DNA of 60,000 nt, from assembly GCF_037975245.1 (NCBI RefSeq), contig NC_092565.1:11280499-11340498 (forward strand), given 5' to 3'. Below the pieces are notes generated by a model that made no database searches, was not told where the DNA came from, and worked only from the letters and a program-made list of their open reading frames with translations. This document shows positions 35,268 to 48,818 of this stretch, piece after piece. A program made the position numbers and the translations under genes. The DNA is from Apostichopus japonicus (lineage: Eukaryota; Echinodermata; Holothuroidea; Aspidochirotida; Stichopodidae). Position 1 is the stretch's first letter. Every line of letters starts with the position of its first letter.

Positions 35268-38200
35268 CCTGATATACAGGCCTACCGTTAATTAGTTGGC
35301 CGAATCATTCACCTTCAATGATACAGTGACATGAAATGGTTTGATCATGTGGACCGTGTAGGCTTTATTGACACAATATAAGATATTGTTATAGTAATAT
35401 TAATTGAGATATATGACCCCTGACCCAAATGCAGTCATGATCGTCTGTCAGGAAGCTCCGTGATACCAGTAAGCACCCTACTAGCAATTAAATGAGCTTC
35501 GTGCAACTTAACCACATATGTTTACCACAGGAAATGGGTAATCAATATAGCCTATAGTCCTTTTTCGGTGGATGTTTGAACTGAAAAGAAGCTGCTAACT
35601 GAATCTAACGAAAACAGTTGATGCGTAGATCCAGGGGTTGTGGAAATTTCCTCTCCCTGTTCACCACCCCCCCCCCTTCTAGACATATACACACTAATAA
35701 AAGTATAGCCTGTTATAGCACAGCACAAACTTTCGTGTAAACCTAATTTATAGACCAAAATTTTAGACTAAATATGCATCAGAATGCACAATTCCACTTC
35801 TAATTTTTTTTAGTTTTCTTAGGGAGTATACACCCAGATAATTACAACACGGCAGGGATTCGGTTTAATGACCCAAGGGCCACACACTGCCTTTTCAAAA
35901 TCATGGATCCGCTACTCCGGCCCACGTTCACTGTTCACAATCCCCTCTATGGTATGTGATCCAGAACACTTCTTAAACTTCGAAAACTCCCATCATGATA
36001 TATTTAAGTATATCTAAGTAAAGACTATCATATTACTTGGTACTCTGCTGACCTTCCTACCAGGCGGGCTATCATCCCGTTCCGGTCATTGTCATCCGCC
36101 ATAAATGTGGAGCAATGGGTAGCGAATAGGAATAAAATAATATTGCAAAATATCCATGCCGCACAATTATCCGTGGGTAATCAGGAAAAGTGTTTTAAAC
36201 ACGCCTCATCTGTGCAATTATCGGGATTATTTGGTAATTAAAGTACTAAATAGTGTATTAAAGCAACCTCCCTGATGTAAGAATCGGGAATCCATTTGAG
36301 ACATTCATTGCTGAATTGCGGAGATTGCTCATTAGGGCAGACATACATGTAAGACTGGGGGAGTACATACTTTAAATTCAGTTTAGTTTAGGTCTAACGT
36401 AATCGGATATCGTTTGGAAATTTGATAATGATGGCCATTATAACGAAGGCAACAAGGCATCAGCTACCATGCACACTCTGGAAGCCGACTTACCAATTGA
36501 AACTCCAATGATCTGGCGACCTTGCTATACACGACAAAGTCAATTTGTAGGTTAATTCAACAGTCAATTGTGGTACATCAGCTGGGGTCTATATCACCAG
36601 GGAGTTATTAGTCCAATATCTTTTTAACTGTTTTGGGAATCAAACGGTAATATAATGATTTATTGATAGCGCCCTCAATTTTACAAAAAACTTTTGTTCG
36701 TTCTGATTACGCAATAGTTTCCAAAGTTCACTTAATTTACATCTGTAACGAGTACAGTGACGGGAATGTCGTCAACTCAAGTGTTAATTTCCTCCACCGC
36801 CCCCTCCATCTGTGAAGTCTCTGTCAGGGTCTGCCACATACCTTTGGTTATAATGAGAATGGACAATACATAATCCTGCATTAGTTTAAATGTCTTTATA
36901 GTTGCTATCATGGGATACAGAGTTTAGATAAACACTGTCATTAACCTACCCAAGACAAAGATTACAGTTAAATAGTTACACAGGGGTAGTTCCCCATCCC
37001 ATTTCTCTTCAAATGCTGAATGCTGACCTTAAAATTTGAGAGAGGAAATGGTGTTTGGGTTTATACATTTGGTCTATAGTTAGGTCTATATGCCAGGTTA
37101 TGTTAATAAATATTTTTCATTTTTTTGTGTGGGGTTGAAAATGGTGGGGGGGGAGATGATCTATGCCCCTCCCCCGCCCCATGGATCCATGCTTCATTAT
37201 GTAACTGATGTACTCTATCCATGTTTTCAGTAATTTTATATCGTACGCACAAACAAAGAAAGTACAAAATGAGAGCAGTGTTCTATTCTTTCCTTCACAA
37301 TGAATTGTTCAATAGCAACATGCAAGAGAAATAAGTTAATAACTTTGTACATAGATAACTCTTTGGTTTAAAAAGTTCAGTAAAAAAGGCATGATCATAT
37401 GATATCATAACAACAACTGTATGTGCTTATAAACTAATCATGAGTTATAAAAAAACCCAAATAAACAGTTGATAGAATTGTAATGGCATATATCAAGCCT
37501 CATCTCTGGTAAAACTACTGTTCAATTTTTCATATTTTTTTTCCCTTTTGATTACCATGCCTGCCATTCCAATAAGATGATTGATCATCAAGTAACTAAA
37601 CACATAAAATTTCTAAAAACTGGAGAAAAATTTACAGTAACAAATATTTTGAACCAAATATATAACTCACATTTATACTTGTGAAGTATGCTTTCACTAG
37701 AATGATTGAAATCAAAATTTAAATTATTACAAAGATATTAAATTAAGACTAAGATGTCAATTAAAACAAGAAAATACTGGTAACCAGTAAACTTGATATT
37801 TGAGATCTAGACAGGCGGTCGGGGGAGGGAGAGAGGGGTAAGGAATGGGAGAGGTGGGGGCGGTCACCATTACCTCCGAGCCTGCAGCAGACTGTGGCAC
37901 TGCAAGCAAAGTACATTAGGGTCAACGCAAAGTGTATCCCTTTGCTCCAATACCCATTCACCATACATTTCTGTCCCCTGTCTCCAACCTCTCTACTCAG
38001 AAATAATACTGACTTCTCAAATTTGCTTCTCACTTGCATCTTATACAGCAGATGATTGAATCCATAGAAAATTATTACAGCAAAATCATATGAACAATTA
38101 TGATATTCCATTCTTAAAGATATGACCAACCAATGCATGTTAACATGATTGACGCAGGTGCAATTTATAACATTGAGATAAGGTGACTGTCTAGGCCTGT

Positions 38201-40780
38201 CTCCAGGGTCATTATGACTCTGTGAAAATCCTTACATACAGTACATCCAAGATGGATACCCAAGATGGGAGGGGGATGGAGATGGGGGTAGTTTAACCTG
38301 AGAGTATCTTGAACTATGGAAGGGGGACAGGTGTGGTTTAACCTGACAATTACTATGTGGTGTGCATTTAGTTCAATGCACTTCTTCGTCATTGGCATAC
38401 ACATGGTGTCCACTGTAGGGGATAGGTGATACTAGTTGCTTGGCCTTCTATTGGCAATATAATTGTTGTTTTCAACTGTACAAGAACAATTTTGGTTCAT
38501 TATATGGAACACTTTATCAGGTTATCTTGAGAATAAATGGTGCCTTCCTTCTCCCTGCCCTTGCGAAATCTTCACATTTTCCATTTCTATCAAGGAAAAG
38601 TACGTTGAGGATTAATAACAAATTGCATTTCATCCTAAAGAAATTCTTTTTAGCTGAAAGTTTTCTTACGATCTTATTGCAGCCAAATCAAATGTCCATT
38701 TTTAACATTTCATCATTTGTTAAATAAGAAGAAAACTTCATGAAGTAAAGTAATGAAATGTTTAACTAAATTAAGAGTAATGTAACCTGCTTCCCCCCCC
38801 CCCCCACCCCTTCCCCAAAAGCTTAACATAAGAAAATAAGGATGAAATTCAAACAGGGCTTTAGTTTACACAAATTGAAAAAAATTGAAAAAAAAAATGA
38901 AAATTGAAACACAGAAGCCTCCTCATATGGCAACCTTCCTATAAAGTGTGTGCGCTTCTGGTCAAAGTGAAACCTTGTGTGTGAGACCAGAAAAGTGGAC
39001 GGCCTAAACATTCGCTATAAAGGAGTTTCATTTAAAGGAACTTTGCAGCTTCATATGAAAGGCCTTGACTTCAAAATCAAGGTAAGAAAAGTTTTGTGAG
39101 TGCATTCATGCATGAAAGAATTCATGACATTAAAAGAAAGTTTTTTAACATTAACCATTAACAACAAAAAATAGACTAAAAGGAAGATACATAGCACACT
39201 ATATAAATATAAGAATAACTTTGCTGTGACTTTGAGAGAGTTTGAATACATAAACTGAAAATAAAGTTTCAACAATTCTTTGGGTTTAATACTAACTACT
39301 GTTAAACAGCTTTGACCTTAATGATAATAGTAAGGAAAAGTTAAAAAAAAAAAATAGGGCTCAGTTTTCCTTCAAATAACTTTAAACTAAACACCTATAA
39401 CTTTAGTAGAAATTATTAATTCTTCATAAACAGAGTATTAACCCACTTGACACACAGACAACGACAAGTTAAATGTTTGAAATTCTGTCATCAGATATTT
39501 CCCATTTTGGACATTCATTAATATGTTAGCAAGATATGTAGACATTATCTGTTCAGGGCATTTCTCCCAACTGGAAGATGATATTCAACATCATCTGTTG
39601 ACCCTGACCAATTTTACCCTAACCCTATCTTTATGTACAAACGTTTCTCAACAACTTGCTTGAAATGCGACAAGTTTCGACCACCATATGTTTGAGAACT
39701 ATCCTTCAGATGTCACCCAAAACTTACCAACCTCAACCTCAAAAATTATGGACAAGCAAAAGGAAAAACAGGAAAGAGTAAATGAAGAAAAAAATCCTAA
39801 GAATTTCCATGGAGCAAAATTTCCCTTCTTTTTAAGCCTCAAAATTTTCAAGAATAAAATGGTTCAGAAACATATTGTGCACAGATTCAAATGTCAAGAA
39901 TTCCAGCAAAACTGGCCCTGAGTTGAAAATATTTTGAGATTTTAAAATAGACTAAAAAAAGAGAGAAAAAAAAAACAAGTATTGTAAGGAACTGAATCAC
40001 TGAATACTAAATTAAATTGAAATCTCTTCTAGAAGAGTCATGAAAAATTTATCATCACTCCAACCTTTGAGTTGCTTTGAAAATATTACAATGTTTTATA
40101 TACATTTTCCCAAAAAAAATGATTAAGAACATTGTAATTTCCCTGCAAGTATTGCAAGGACCTAAGAGCAGAAAATTTTAAAGGAAAAAACAGTTCCTGA
40201 AGGTTACTTATGATCATCTACAAATACAGATATCCAAAAATACATATTGCCTACAATCAATTTTAAAGGGGAGATGTAAATGAATAAAGAGAGAACAAGA
40301 GAGGAGGGGGAGGGGGGTCATATCTCATAGATTCAAAGAAGCATATTGATTTTGATGTGACTTTTTTTCAGTTTTTAAGATAGGTTTTTTGCAGTATAAT
40401 TGAAATTTCTTATAAATGTTGATCACAAAATTTCATGATTCTGTTGCAGTATTCACAAAAACAAACAACAGGTTGTTCTAGTCTGGTAAATGTAAACTTG
40501 TTCTCTTTTTATTTTCGACTTCTGATTCAAATAAAGCCACTGATGTTACTTTCTTCCTCATTTATGTTACCCTAATTCAAGAAAAAGGAGAGAGAGAGGA
40601 TAGGCCAAGCCCTTGATTTTGAATTTGCATCAAGTAAGACCATGATAAATTTCATTATAATTTCTCTAACTATCTCCTCATTCAGAGATGTATGCAGCAA
40701 TACTGATGCATAGAAAAATTGTTAACTATGATTTTAAAACTTTGCCGAACAGTTTACCAAAATATAAAAAGTAATGCAAT
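35268..40780. other. non-coding, no gene recognised
   Basis: AT-rich sequence with C- or G-runs near 35667, 37145 and 38794. On the minus strand near 37887-37912, a 26-nt segment sits between a good acceptor (TTTGCTTGCAG) and a donor-like GTAATG. It could be a tiny exon but nothing confirms it. Confidence 0.35.
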
Positions 40781-42060
40781 GTTTAGCTGTAATGTTCTGT
40801 GAGAATTTCATCAGGTTTGAAATGGCTTGAATACAAACTATGAATGAGGTTTTACTTTAAATGAGTTCTTCAATTTTGTGATCATAACTAAGTACTTCAG
40901 CAGGGTGTCAAATTGCTTGTTATCAAATGCAGTGTATGAATAGAGTCTAGTTTAGCTGTAATGTTCTGTGAAAATTTCATCAGTACAGCAATATACAGGT
41001 TTGACATGGCTTGAATACAAACTATGAATGAGTTTTACTTTAGATAAATTCTGCAATTTTGTTATCATAATTGAATACTTCAGCAACATGCAGATGTCAA
41101 ATTGCTTGTTATCAAATGCATAATATGAATAGAGTCTAGTTTAGCTGTAATGTTCTGTGAAAATTTCATCAGTACAGCAATATGCAGGTTTGAAATGGCT
41201 TGAATACAAACTATGAATGAGTTTTACTTTAGATAAATTCTGCAATTTTGTTATCATAATTAAATACTTCAGCAACATGCAGATGTCAAATTGCTTGTTA
41301 TCAAATGCATAATATGAATAGAGTCTAGTTTAGCTGTAATGTTCTGTGAAAATATCATCAGTACAGCAATATGCAGGTTTGAAATGGCTTGAATACAAAC
41401 TATGAATGAGTTTTACTTTAGATAAATTCTGCAATTTTGTTATCATAACTAAGTACTTCAGCAGGGTGTCAAATTGCTTGTTATCAAATGAAGAGTATGA
41501 ATAGGGTCTAGTTTAGCTGTAATGTTCTGTGAGAATATCATCAGTACAGCAATATGCAGGTTTGAATACAAACTATGAATGAGTTTTACTTTAGATAAAT
41601 TCTGCAATTTTGTTATCATAATTAAATACTTCAGCAACATGCAGGTGTCAAATTGCTTGTTATCAAATGCCAGAGTATGAATAGGGTCTAGTTTAGCTGT
41701 AATGTTCTGTGAGAATATCATCAGTACAGCAATATGCAGGTTTGAAATGGTTTGAATACAAACTATGAATGAGGCTTACTTTAAATTAGTTCTTCAATTT
41801 TGTGATCATAATTAAATACTTCAGCAACATGCAGGTGTCAAATTGCTTGTTATCAAATGCCAGAGTATGAATAGGGTCTAGTTTAGCTGTAATGTTCTGT
41901 GAGAATTTCATCAGTACAGCAATATGCAGGTTTGAAATGGCTTGAATACAAACTATGAATGAGGTTTATTTTAGATAAATTCTGCAATTTTGTGATCATA
42001 ATTGAATACTTCAGCAAGAAGCAGGTGTCAAATTACTTGGAGTCAAATACAGCTTTTATG
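40781..42060. repeat. satellite-like array, about 185-bp units
   Basis: Seven copies of GTTTAGCTGTAATGTTCTGT start at 40781, 40950, 41139, 41328, 41511, 41691 and 41881, a spacing of 169-190 bp. Each unit also has CATCAGTACAGCAATATGCA, TTGAATACAAACTATGAATG and GTCAAATTGCTTGTTATCAA. Internal units are very similar; decayed units continue to about 42560. Confidence 0.93.
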
Positions 42061-42560
42061 TTTTGATAATTTTTTTATTAGTAAATGATATCAGTGCAGT
42101 GCAGCAATATGCTAGATTCAAATTGCTTGAAAACAGAGTACGAATGACGTTTACTGTAACCGTGTAGTACTGTGAGAATGTCATTAGTAAAGCGATATCC
42201 TGGTGGAAATGGCTTGAATACAATGTATGAATGTATAGTTTAAGCTATAAAATTCTGCAAATTTTGTGATCATAATTTAACAGTTCAACAACACGCATGT
42301 GTTACAGAATTTGCATTAAGTACAGCTAAGCTAGATAGTACTGTGAAAATTTTGAAGAGTTTGTCAGTTTCGGAAATATGCAGATTAGTAACTGCTTGAA
42401 TACAAAGTATTAAAGAATGAACTTTGGCATGATTGAAATCCTTCCTTGTGTGAGAATTTTATAAAATACAGAGTATGAATGAATCTATAGTACTGTGAAC
42501 ATTTGACAGCTAATTAGTATGTAGGCTTTAAATGGCTTGAATAAATAATAAATAAATAAA

Positions 42561-44640
42561 AAACAATGACTTTTAAGGGAAATCGGTTCTACAATCATCA
42601 AATGATTGTAATCATTTCAGCAACAAGCATGTGTCAAATTGAATACAAATTTATGAATAGTTTCCCTACTTCAAAACTTTCTGAATTGTAGAATTTTTTT
42701 TTTTAAAAACTAATCACACTTTTACCCTGTTAAAATAGTGGACAATGAAACTGGTTTAAGAACTTGGGAGTAACAAATACAGGATTATCAAGCCAATTAG
42801 TCCATTCATTACAGGCTACCCTGTCTTACTCATTATAGCAGATTTGCTAGATTCATAGAACCATTCCCAACGAGGCAACTAACAGTCTGAATTAAAACTT
42901 ACTCCAACAGTAGATTTAATATTAGAATTTCTGCCTCTTCTAATCTGAGTTGAGCGAAACATTTAAATAATGCTTGGGACTGAATACAATAGACTGAATA
43001 CAAACCTAAACACAAAGCATTCTGGGTAACATTGACACTGTGGCAGTGCATACTACAATGTCCCTGGATTCATATTTTAAGTTTTCCCCCCAAAAAAACA
43101 CAGCCTCAATAAACAATTTGACTGCTCTAAAATGATTGAATTTGTAAACACAACTGTGTTTGTTTAACCCTAGCATGGTGTCAGCACTGTTACATAACCT
43201 TCCTTACAGTTGCAGAATACAGCTGTTGTTGAAGGAGATGACACTTGCACAAGCTTTTTCCAGTAGCTTTTAGACAAAGTCACTGAGTCGGTCAATAAAT
43301 ACAGCTGCATATAACATACAGAATGAGATCAACTTCCATCCCACTGCCGACACCATGCACACCAAGTATGCATCAGCTTAACAAACCGTGACTGATACTG
43401 TTACACCATCTTTACCGTTTGTGACGCCATCTTAACCAATTGTGTAACATCATTCAACCAAATTTTATCAAACGGGTAATATCATTCCTGTCGTTACAAA
43501 ACACTATCCTGGCAATGCTATTACCATTGACAAGCTGCAGATATTTCATATGTGAATCTACCTATAGTCTACACAAATATAGGAACCTATATCCTCAATT
43601 AGGAAGAGAAATCCTTGCTCCCCATTTCTATATTAAATCCTTCCAATATACTTGCGCATGATATCATATACACTTATTATCAAACTGACCTTACCAATAT
43701 CATCCATATTAATAGCTTAAGTCTATTTGTTTGAAAATCTTTCGTCTACAGCCTAGAGAAAACTGTTGTTATCTAACCCTCTCGGCGAGACTACATGCTG
43801 AGAACCCTATAGCGAACAATGATGATATATTTGACTTGATCGTTATTATTTGAATACTGACACCTCAATTTTGTATCTTTGTCAGTTACAATAAAAATTT
43901 TTAAAAAATAACAAATTGAATTTAAAGGTGATTCAGTTGATTTTAAACCCAAAATTAACTGTCCACCACTGTATACTAAAAACAGACTGGCTTTCTTGTA
44001 TGTATCTAACATATTCGGCTAGAATATTAAATCTACGGTAATTTATGATGGAAGAAGAAATGGATGATCATCCTACATAATCATCAAAGAAGCTACTTGA
44101 TTTCTTAACTGGTCTGCAAATTGGCAAGTTATAGAAGTGGACTCTCTCCTCTATAACAATCTGGAAGCTAGACCTCTACGGAACAAAGAGTATAGAACAC
44201 CTTAGATAATAATGCAATGTTAGCGTATGAAACACTGCCAAAGGAAACAATTTAGCTGTCACAAATGACATGTGATGAAAATGAATTTAACCACAGCGTA
44301 CTACTGACTCATTACCGATAACAATTTAATCACCGAATATGGCATATTGATATCTCCAACCATTCATTCATGGCCTTGTGCAAATCATACGACAGCTGAC
44401 CATCCATCAGAGGTAACCACAACCTTTGGATTCAGCTTCAACAATATATAGCTCATAGCCTTAGCCTTTCATCCTTCTCTCAAGCTTTAACAATCGGTGC
44501 AGCACCCTGGTTGTCGTTATTCATGTAACCACATCAGGATGAATCCCTGCTGTAGCAGCCTGACAATTGTCAATGCTGCCCTCAGCGGCCTGCACCATCT
44601 CTCATCTTACGCATTCCAGATCGTCGGACTCCATGTGTAC
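42561..44640. other. 3' flank of the ADGRA gene, non-coding
   Basis: AT-rich sequence directly downstream of the receptor stop codon; the 3' untranslated region must start here. An ATTAAA-type signal (TTTAAT on the plus strand) occurs near 44326, but I cannot decide the cleavage site. Confidence 0.4.
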
Positions 44641-46147
44641 CTAGACGCTGGTTTCTTTCTTATCGCTGTTCAGGGAGAGCATGCTTAGAGCTGCCGCACT
44701 CTCCTGTAGATTGCTTTCGCCCTGGCTGGCATCTTCTTCGGCCGCTGCCGTTCCTGGGGGAACCATAAGAGATCTATTTTCTGTGACATCTTCGTAACTT
44801 GGCGGAGGTTCGACGTCGGGAGTTGTCTTCAGTAAAGGTTCTTCCTCTGGTAGCGGGGAGGGTAAAGGGTTTGCCCTCTCCCCGCTTCTATGACTTTTCC
44901 TAGACCTGTGTTTTGGTCTGGGGATCTCTGCCTGTTCTACGGAGGACAGACTCCCGGCGTGTGGGCTGTTCCGTAACTGATCTAAGGACTTTGATATGCT
45001 CCTCGGAGGCTGTCTCTCCGAGTGAGCACTGTCCGAGTTGTGCGCCGATTCTGCTTTCCGTCTGGCATTCCCCACGATGACGGCGGTCACAAACTCATTA
45101 CGGTGCCCTCTGTGTGAAGAAATGCTGGGACCGCTGCTGCTCGGAGGATGGCCTCTAGAGTTAGATTCTGGCAATGTGCCTCCGTCCGAGAAATCTCTTG
45201 ACTGTCTCGAATGCCTGGAATATCTGGGGTTTTTGGATCGGTTCCTGCTTTTGTTGTACCTCTGGCCGTAACCGTTTCTCTTATCCCCTAAGAAGGGTCG
45301 AGGAAGGGTTTCTTGAGTGCTGCTGTCGATAGAAGCATCCGTACCGGTGTGTAAGTTTGTCGGCATGTAATTGCAGTGTGAGGTCATCCGAGAACGGAAG
45401 GAAGGGTTTGAATGGTTGGTGTTATTGGATCTGTTGGTGACCCCCGAATCCACACTACTGGCCGACGGCCTCCTCTGCATCACGTGACCGTTCGCCTGCG
45501 AGTGCTGAGACGGGTCTGTCGGTACACTCACAGAGTAAGCCTGCCGCTGGGAACAACCGCATAGTCTCTTCCAACGGAGCAGGACGTCGTTACGCAGCGC
45601 GCAGTGGCTGACGAAAACAAAGAGACCGAAGACGATGAGGGCGCCGCTGTAGAGGTACATGAAGATGGTGGAGAGGGTGTCGGTCTGGATGACGATCATG
45701 GCAGCCAGCGTCCACAGACCCATGAAACCGAGAAATAGAAACACTAACGAATGGAGTTGTTTGGCGTGGGGTCTCTCCTGGTCCAAAATTTGAGAAGAGA
45801 CGGACGATAATGATGCTTGCGATTGCCTATGGGCGTTAGTAGGGTTGGCGTTGGAGTTCATGTTGAGGTGAGTACTGATGCTGAGATGTTGGGCAGAGTG
45901 GACGTCCGGAGGGGGTTGATGACTGTTCATGGTAATCCGACTTCCAAACTGATCGGTCATCTGAGGGGCGGGGGCAGGGGCGGTAGTGGACGGGATCTCG
46001 TACATCTGGGTACGACCGAGATGGTTTGAACCGCTGATGTTGATCCTCCTCGTGGTGATTACGAAGAAGAGGCAGGTTGCCACGGAAATCAGAGCGGCCA
46101 CTGCGAAGAAGCTGGCCATACTGATGGTGAACTCGGATATCCAACAG
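44641..46147 (-). CDS. ADGRA terminal exon: TM5-TM7 and cytoplasmic tail
   Basis: A 1507-nt terminal exon. The acceptor TTTCTCCAG|C lies at 46147, and the first base completes a Phe codon with the previous exon, giving F-C-W; this Cys is the usual ECL2 partner of the TM3 Cys. TM5 is around SMASFFAVAALISVATCLFF. A long Pro/Ser/Asn-rich third intracellular loop of about 100 residues follows. TM6 is LVFLFLGFMGLWTLAAMIV and TM7 is IFMYLYSGALIVFGLFVF, followed by SHCALRNDVLLRW. The rest, about 300 residues, is a hydrophilic Ser/Arg-rich tail that includes a basic stretch (RYNKSRNRSKNPRYSRHSR). The protein ends KKETSV, a class I PDZ ligand like the ETTV end of vertebrate GPR124/GPR125, which bind Dlg-type scaffolds. 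The stop is TAG. Confidence 0.95.
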
Positions 46148-46703
46148 CTGGAGAAACATTGAAGAATGATGCAATTATAGTACTGGTGAAACAGCCTCTA
46201 AAACTAGAGATTTTTCATCACAAATAGAAATAACAAATCATTTTGCAGTATTATCAATGTGAACATTGATATCAAGCACCTCAACCTCCCTGCATTAAAC
46301 ATCAATCATGGATAACCATGATATCCATGTTGGGTGGAAATCTTCATCAAAATCTACAACGAATCACTTCCAAATACATGACAAGTAGATAACAGAAGTA
46401 CACTGAGCATGATATTACAAAAGCAACTGTTTTATTAACAAGTGCAGAGCATTCATGTTTGTATGTTAGATCTCAGTATTTATTGTAGATAATGAGGAAG
46501 AATATATCTATTAGTGTCTGACTTTATGGCCTTAAAAATTTAAAATACTGGCAAAACAATCAGCCTGTTTGATAATTATCATTACAAGGATAGTCCAGAT
46601 GAAAACTGTTTTTCAATTTTTTTTAATTGCGATTTCAAGAGAAACATATTCTAAGAACTCTGGTGAAATACGGAAGCAATTATTAAATAAATATCAAACT
46701 TAC

Positions 46704-46776
46704 AATTCTGCGCCACCGTAGTTTCCAAGATCCGAGGAAGCAGCAGCAGTAATGCCCACAATAATCATAGGAATGC
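46704..46776 (-). CDS. ADGRA exon: TM4 end and ECL2
   Basis: A 73-nt exon between the acceptor ATATTCAG and the donor TT|GTAAGT. It encodes IPMIIVGITAAASSDLGNYGG. With the preceding exon it reads RFYFVGWGIPMIIVGITAA, a stretch characteristic of the A-family adhesion receptors. The phases (2 nt in, 2 nt out) fit both neighbours exactly. Confidence 0.92.
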
Positions 46777-47067
46777 CTGAATATGGAGATAAATACCGCA
46801 AGTTTTTAAATATAGGCACTGGAATAATTGACGTAATGACACTTCTGAATAAATACTACCCGTTTTGTAATCTTAAAATAGTAACCAAGTCATCAGTTGT
46901 GTTTTACTACTAGATGAAACATTTAACATGTCTTTTTTTCTCCAGGTTCAGTCATATAAAATGGTGCAATCTTAGGTGCACATTCCAAAAAGTATTTTTG
47001 TATTGCTCGACAATCCGCAAGGGACCTGGTGGTCAGCATTATCGGTTTACAACAAAGGCAACAATAA

Positions 47068-47352
47068 TGACTTCACCCTGATCCTTATATGCACCACTTG
47101 TCAATTCAAGAAATTCACCAAATAACAAATTGATTGGAGTCAAACTTCAACACAATAATGACTCCACCCTGATCCTTATATGCAAAGTAGGCTAGAGGTA
47201 GGTACATCCACAATGAACGATTTATAGAACTGCTAGGATAAGCTTACAAATTCGTTTAAGAAGTAAAACACCCTCCTGAGGGTTTTGACACCGCTTGTCA
47301 GTTCAAGAAATTCCCCAAATAACAAATTTATTGGGGTCAAACTTCAAAGAAA
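47068..47352. repeat. diverged duplication within an ADGRA intron
   Basis: A block containing TTGTCAATTCAAGAAATTC and AATAACAAATTGATTGG at about 47098-47150 recurs at about 47287-47347. The phrase CACCCTGATCCTTATATGCA also occurs twice, at about 47084 and 47164. Non-coding. Confidence 0.7.
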
Positions 47353-47436
47353 AATATTACATCAAGACATTTTGAGTTCATTTGACACTTTGTCATGAGA
47401 CAGCAAAAACAATAAGAGGAAAGGAAAGAAGCTCAC

Positions 47437-47726
47437 CCCATCCTACAAAATAGAATCGAATGATAGGCCTCGGAGGTGGAAGGGTCTCCCCAGGAGCGAG
47501 CTGCGGCTGGTCGGACTTAGAGAGGGCCTTCATGAGGTTACGAGCAGCGATGGCAAGCCATAGCAGGCAACATGTACTGAAGTAGTGTAGAGCCATGCCC
47601 ACAGCCTTGCAGGCTATGGCCGGAGTTGTACGGTTGATGCCACCGGCAAATGTCAGGGCCAAGATCAACATGCAGAGACAAATATTCAGCAGGGAGTGCT
47701 TGGCTTTAGCTTTGACACGAATGCCC
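47437..47726 (-). CDS. ADGRA exon: TM2, TM3 and start of TM4
   Basis: A 290-nt exon, acceptor TTACCTTCCAG and donor GGG|GTGAGC. TM2 is around LLNICLCMLILALTFAGGI. The TM3 region, IACKAVGMALHYFSTCCLLW, starts with the conserved extracellular Cys. The second intracellular loop is Pro-rich, and IIRFYFVGW opens TM4. The FAGGI, AVGxxLHYxS, LLW and RFY features are those of GPR124/GPR125-type receptors. One nucleotide enters and one leaves, matching its neighbours. Confidence 0.96.
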
Positions 47727-48182
47727 CTGGAAGGTAAAACATAAAACAAAATGTCAAATATCTGAAAAGGGAAGGAGTTCCTTTGCGATAATCTCTCTCA
47801 TCTTCTGGATTAAGGGGTGAGGGATGGAAAGGGGATAACCATAGGCGTTAAGTTCCAAATCCCCCCCCAACTGAGTTAGATACGGGCACATGCATTTATG
47901 GTACGGTTGTAGGTGGATCAAATGAGGAATGTGACTCTGGGTCTTTAATGCAAAATCCCCTGTAGTAGGGGAGGGGTGTGGGGTCCTCCAGAAAAGAGAT
48001 ATTTTAATATTAGATCAAATATTCCATCTGAGGCATAGTTAGACTAAAGTTAGGTATCAACATGAAGCTGTGGTCCCACAACTCCCCCCCCCCACCCCCA
48101 CTGCTTTACACATGCCACTGCTCTAGGGACCTTATGAAGTTGACAGAGTATGACAACAGATAAAAAAGACAAACCAACTTAC

Positions 48183-48319
48183 TTGTAACAGCAGATGTAG
48201 CTGAAGATAACCAGTAAGATGAGGACAGAGAATATAAAAGTAGTTATGTAGATCGACGGATGCAGCAGGTATTCACTGAAGATACCTCCTGGATCAGCAG
48301 AATCGTCCACATCACCCGT
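48183..48319 (-). CDS. ADGRA exon: stalk after the GPS and TM1
   Basis: A 137-nt exon, acceptor TTGTTACAG and donor CAA|GTAAGT. It encodes TGDVDDSADPGGIFSEYLLH followed by a hydrophobic segment (YITTFIFSVLILLVIFSYI) that is TM1, then CCYK. It starts in phase 0 and leaves two bases, completed by the next exon's G. Confidence 0.93.
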
Positions 48320-48714
48320 CTGTAACAACAAAACAAAATCAAAGATATAATGTCATTGCAAGATAGCCAAGACATTGGTCTTATTGAAAGTTGAGTCTTA
48401 AATTCTACTAAAAGTGTTTTTTTTTTGTGGTAAATATCTTGAAATTCAACTAGATGTAAAATCCAAACCTTTTTTTCTCTTTCACTGTAAAGAAAATAAA
48501 CATCAAAATTTTACATCAACACTTCATAATTTTTTTTCGATCAATCTTTATAAATTTCCTGACATCACACATATTACTGACTAAAAGTGGATATTGCTCC
48601 AGTAGGTTTCCCAATGATTCCCAATCTTATCAACAAATAGTGGCCACAAATTTATATCTTAGTATACAAAGCTCCTTTAAACTGAGATAGAATGAGGTCA
48701 GAGGTCACACTCAC

Positions 48715-48818
48715 CCTCATCAGTGCAAAGTTTGTGAGGTGATCGCACTTGAGCACTGCGATGTCTTCCCTCAGTTCTACCAGACTGCATCCATTCGACT
48801 GCCAATCCCCAAGGGAAT
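48715..48818 (-). CDS. ADGRA exon: GPCR proteolysis site (GPS)
   Basis: A 104-nt exon encoding SLGDWQSNGCSLVEL and then VLKCDHLTNFALMR. HLT is the canonical autoproteolysis site (cleavage between Leu and Thr). With the preceding exon the GPS reads VYWNFTAK-D-SLGDWQSNGC, so the Trp-rich half is split by the intron. The donor is AGG|GTGAGT; the acceptor GAAATAG is weak, but the phase (one base in from the previous exon) is exact. The first and third of the usual four GPS cysteines are absent. Confidence 0.9.

Noticed and set aside
37887-37912. Possible 26-nt minus-strand exon between TTTGCTTGCAG and GTAATG
   Set aside because: Too short to judge by coding content and no partner exons were found.
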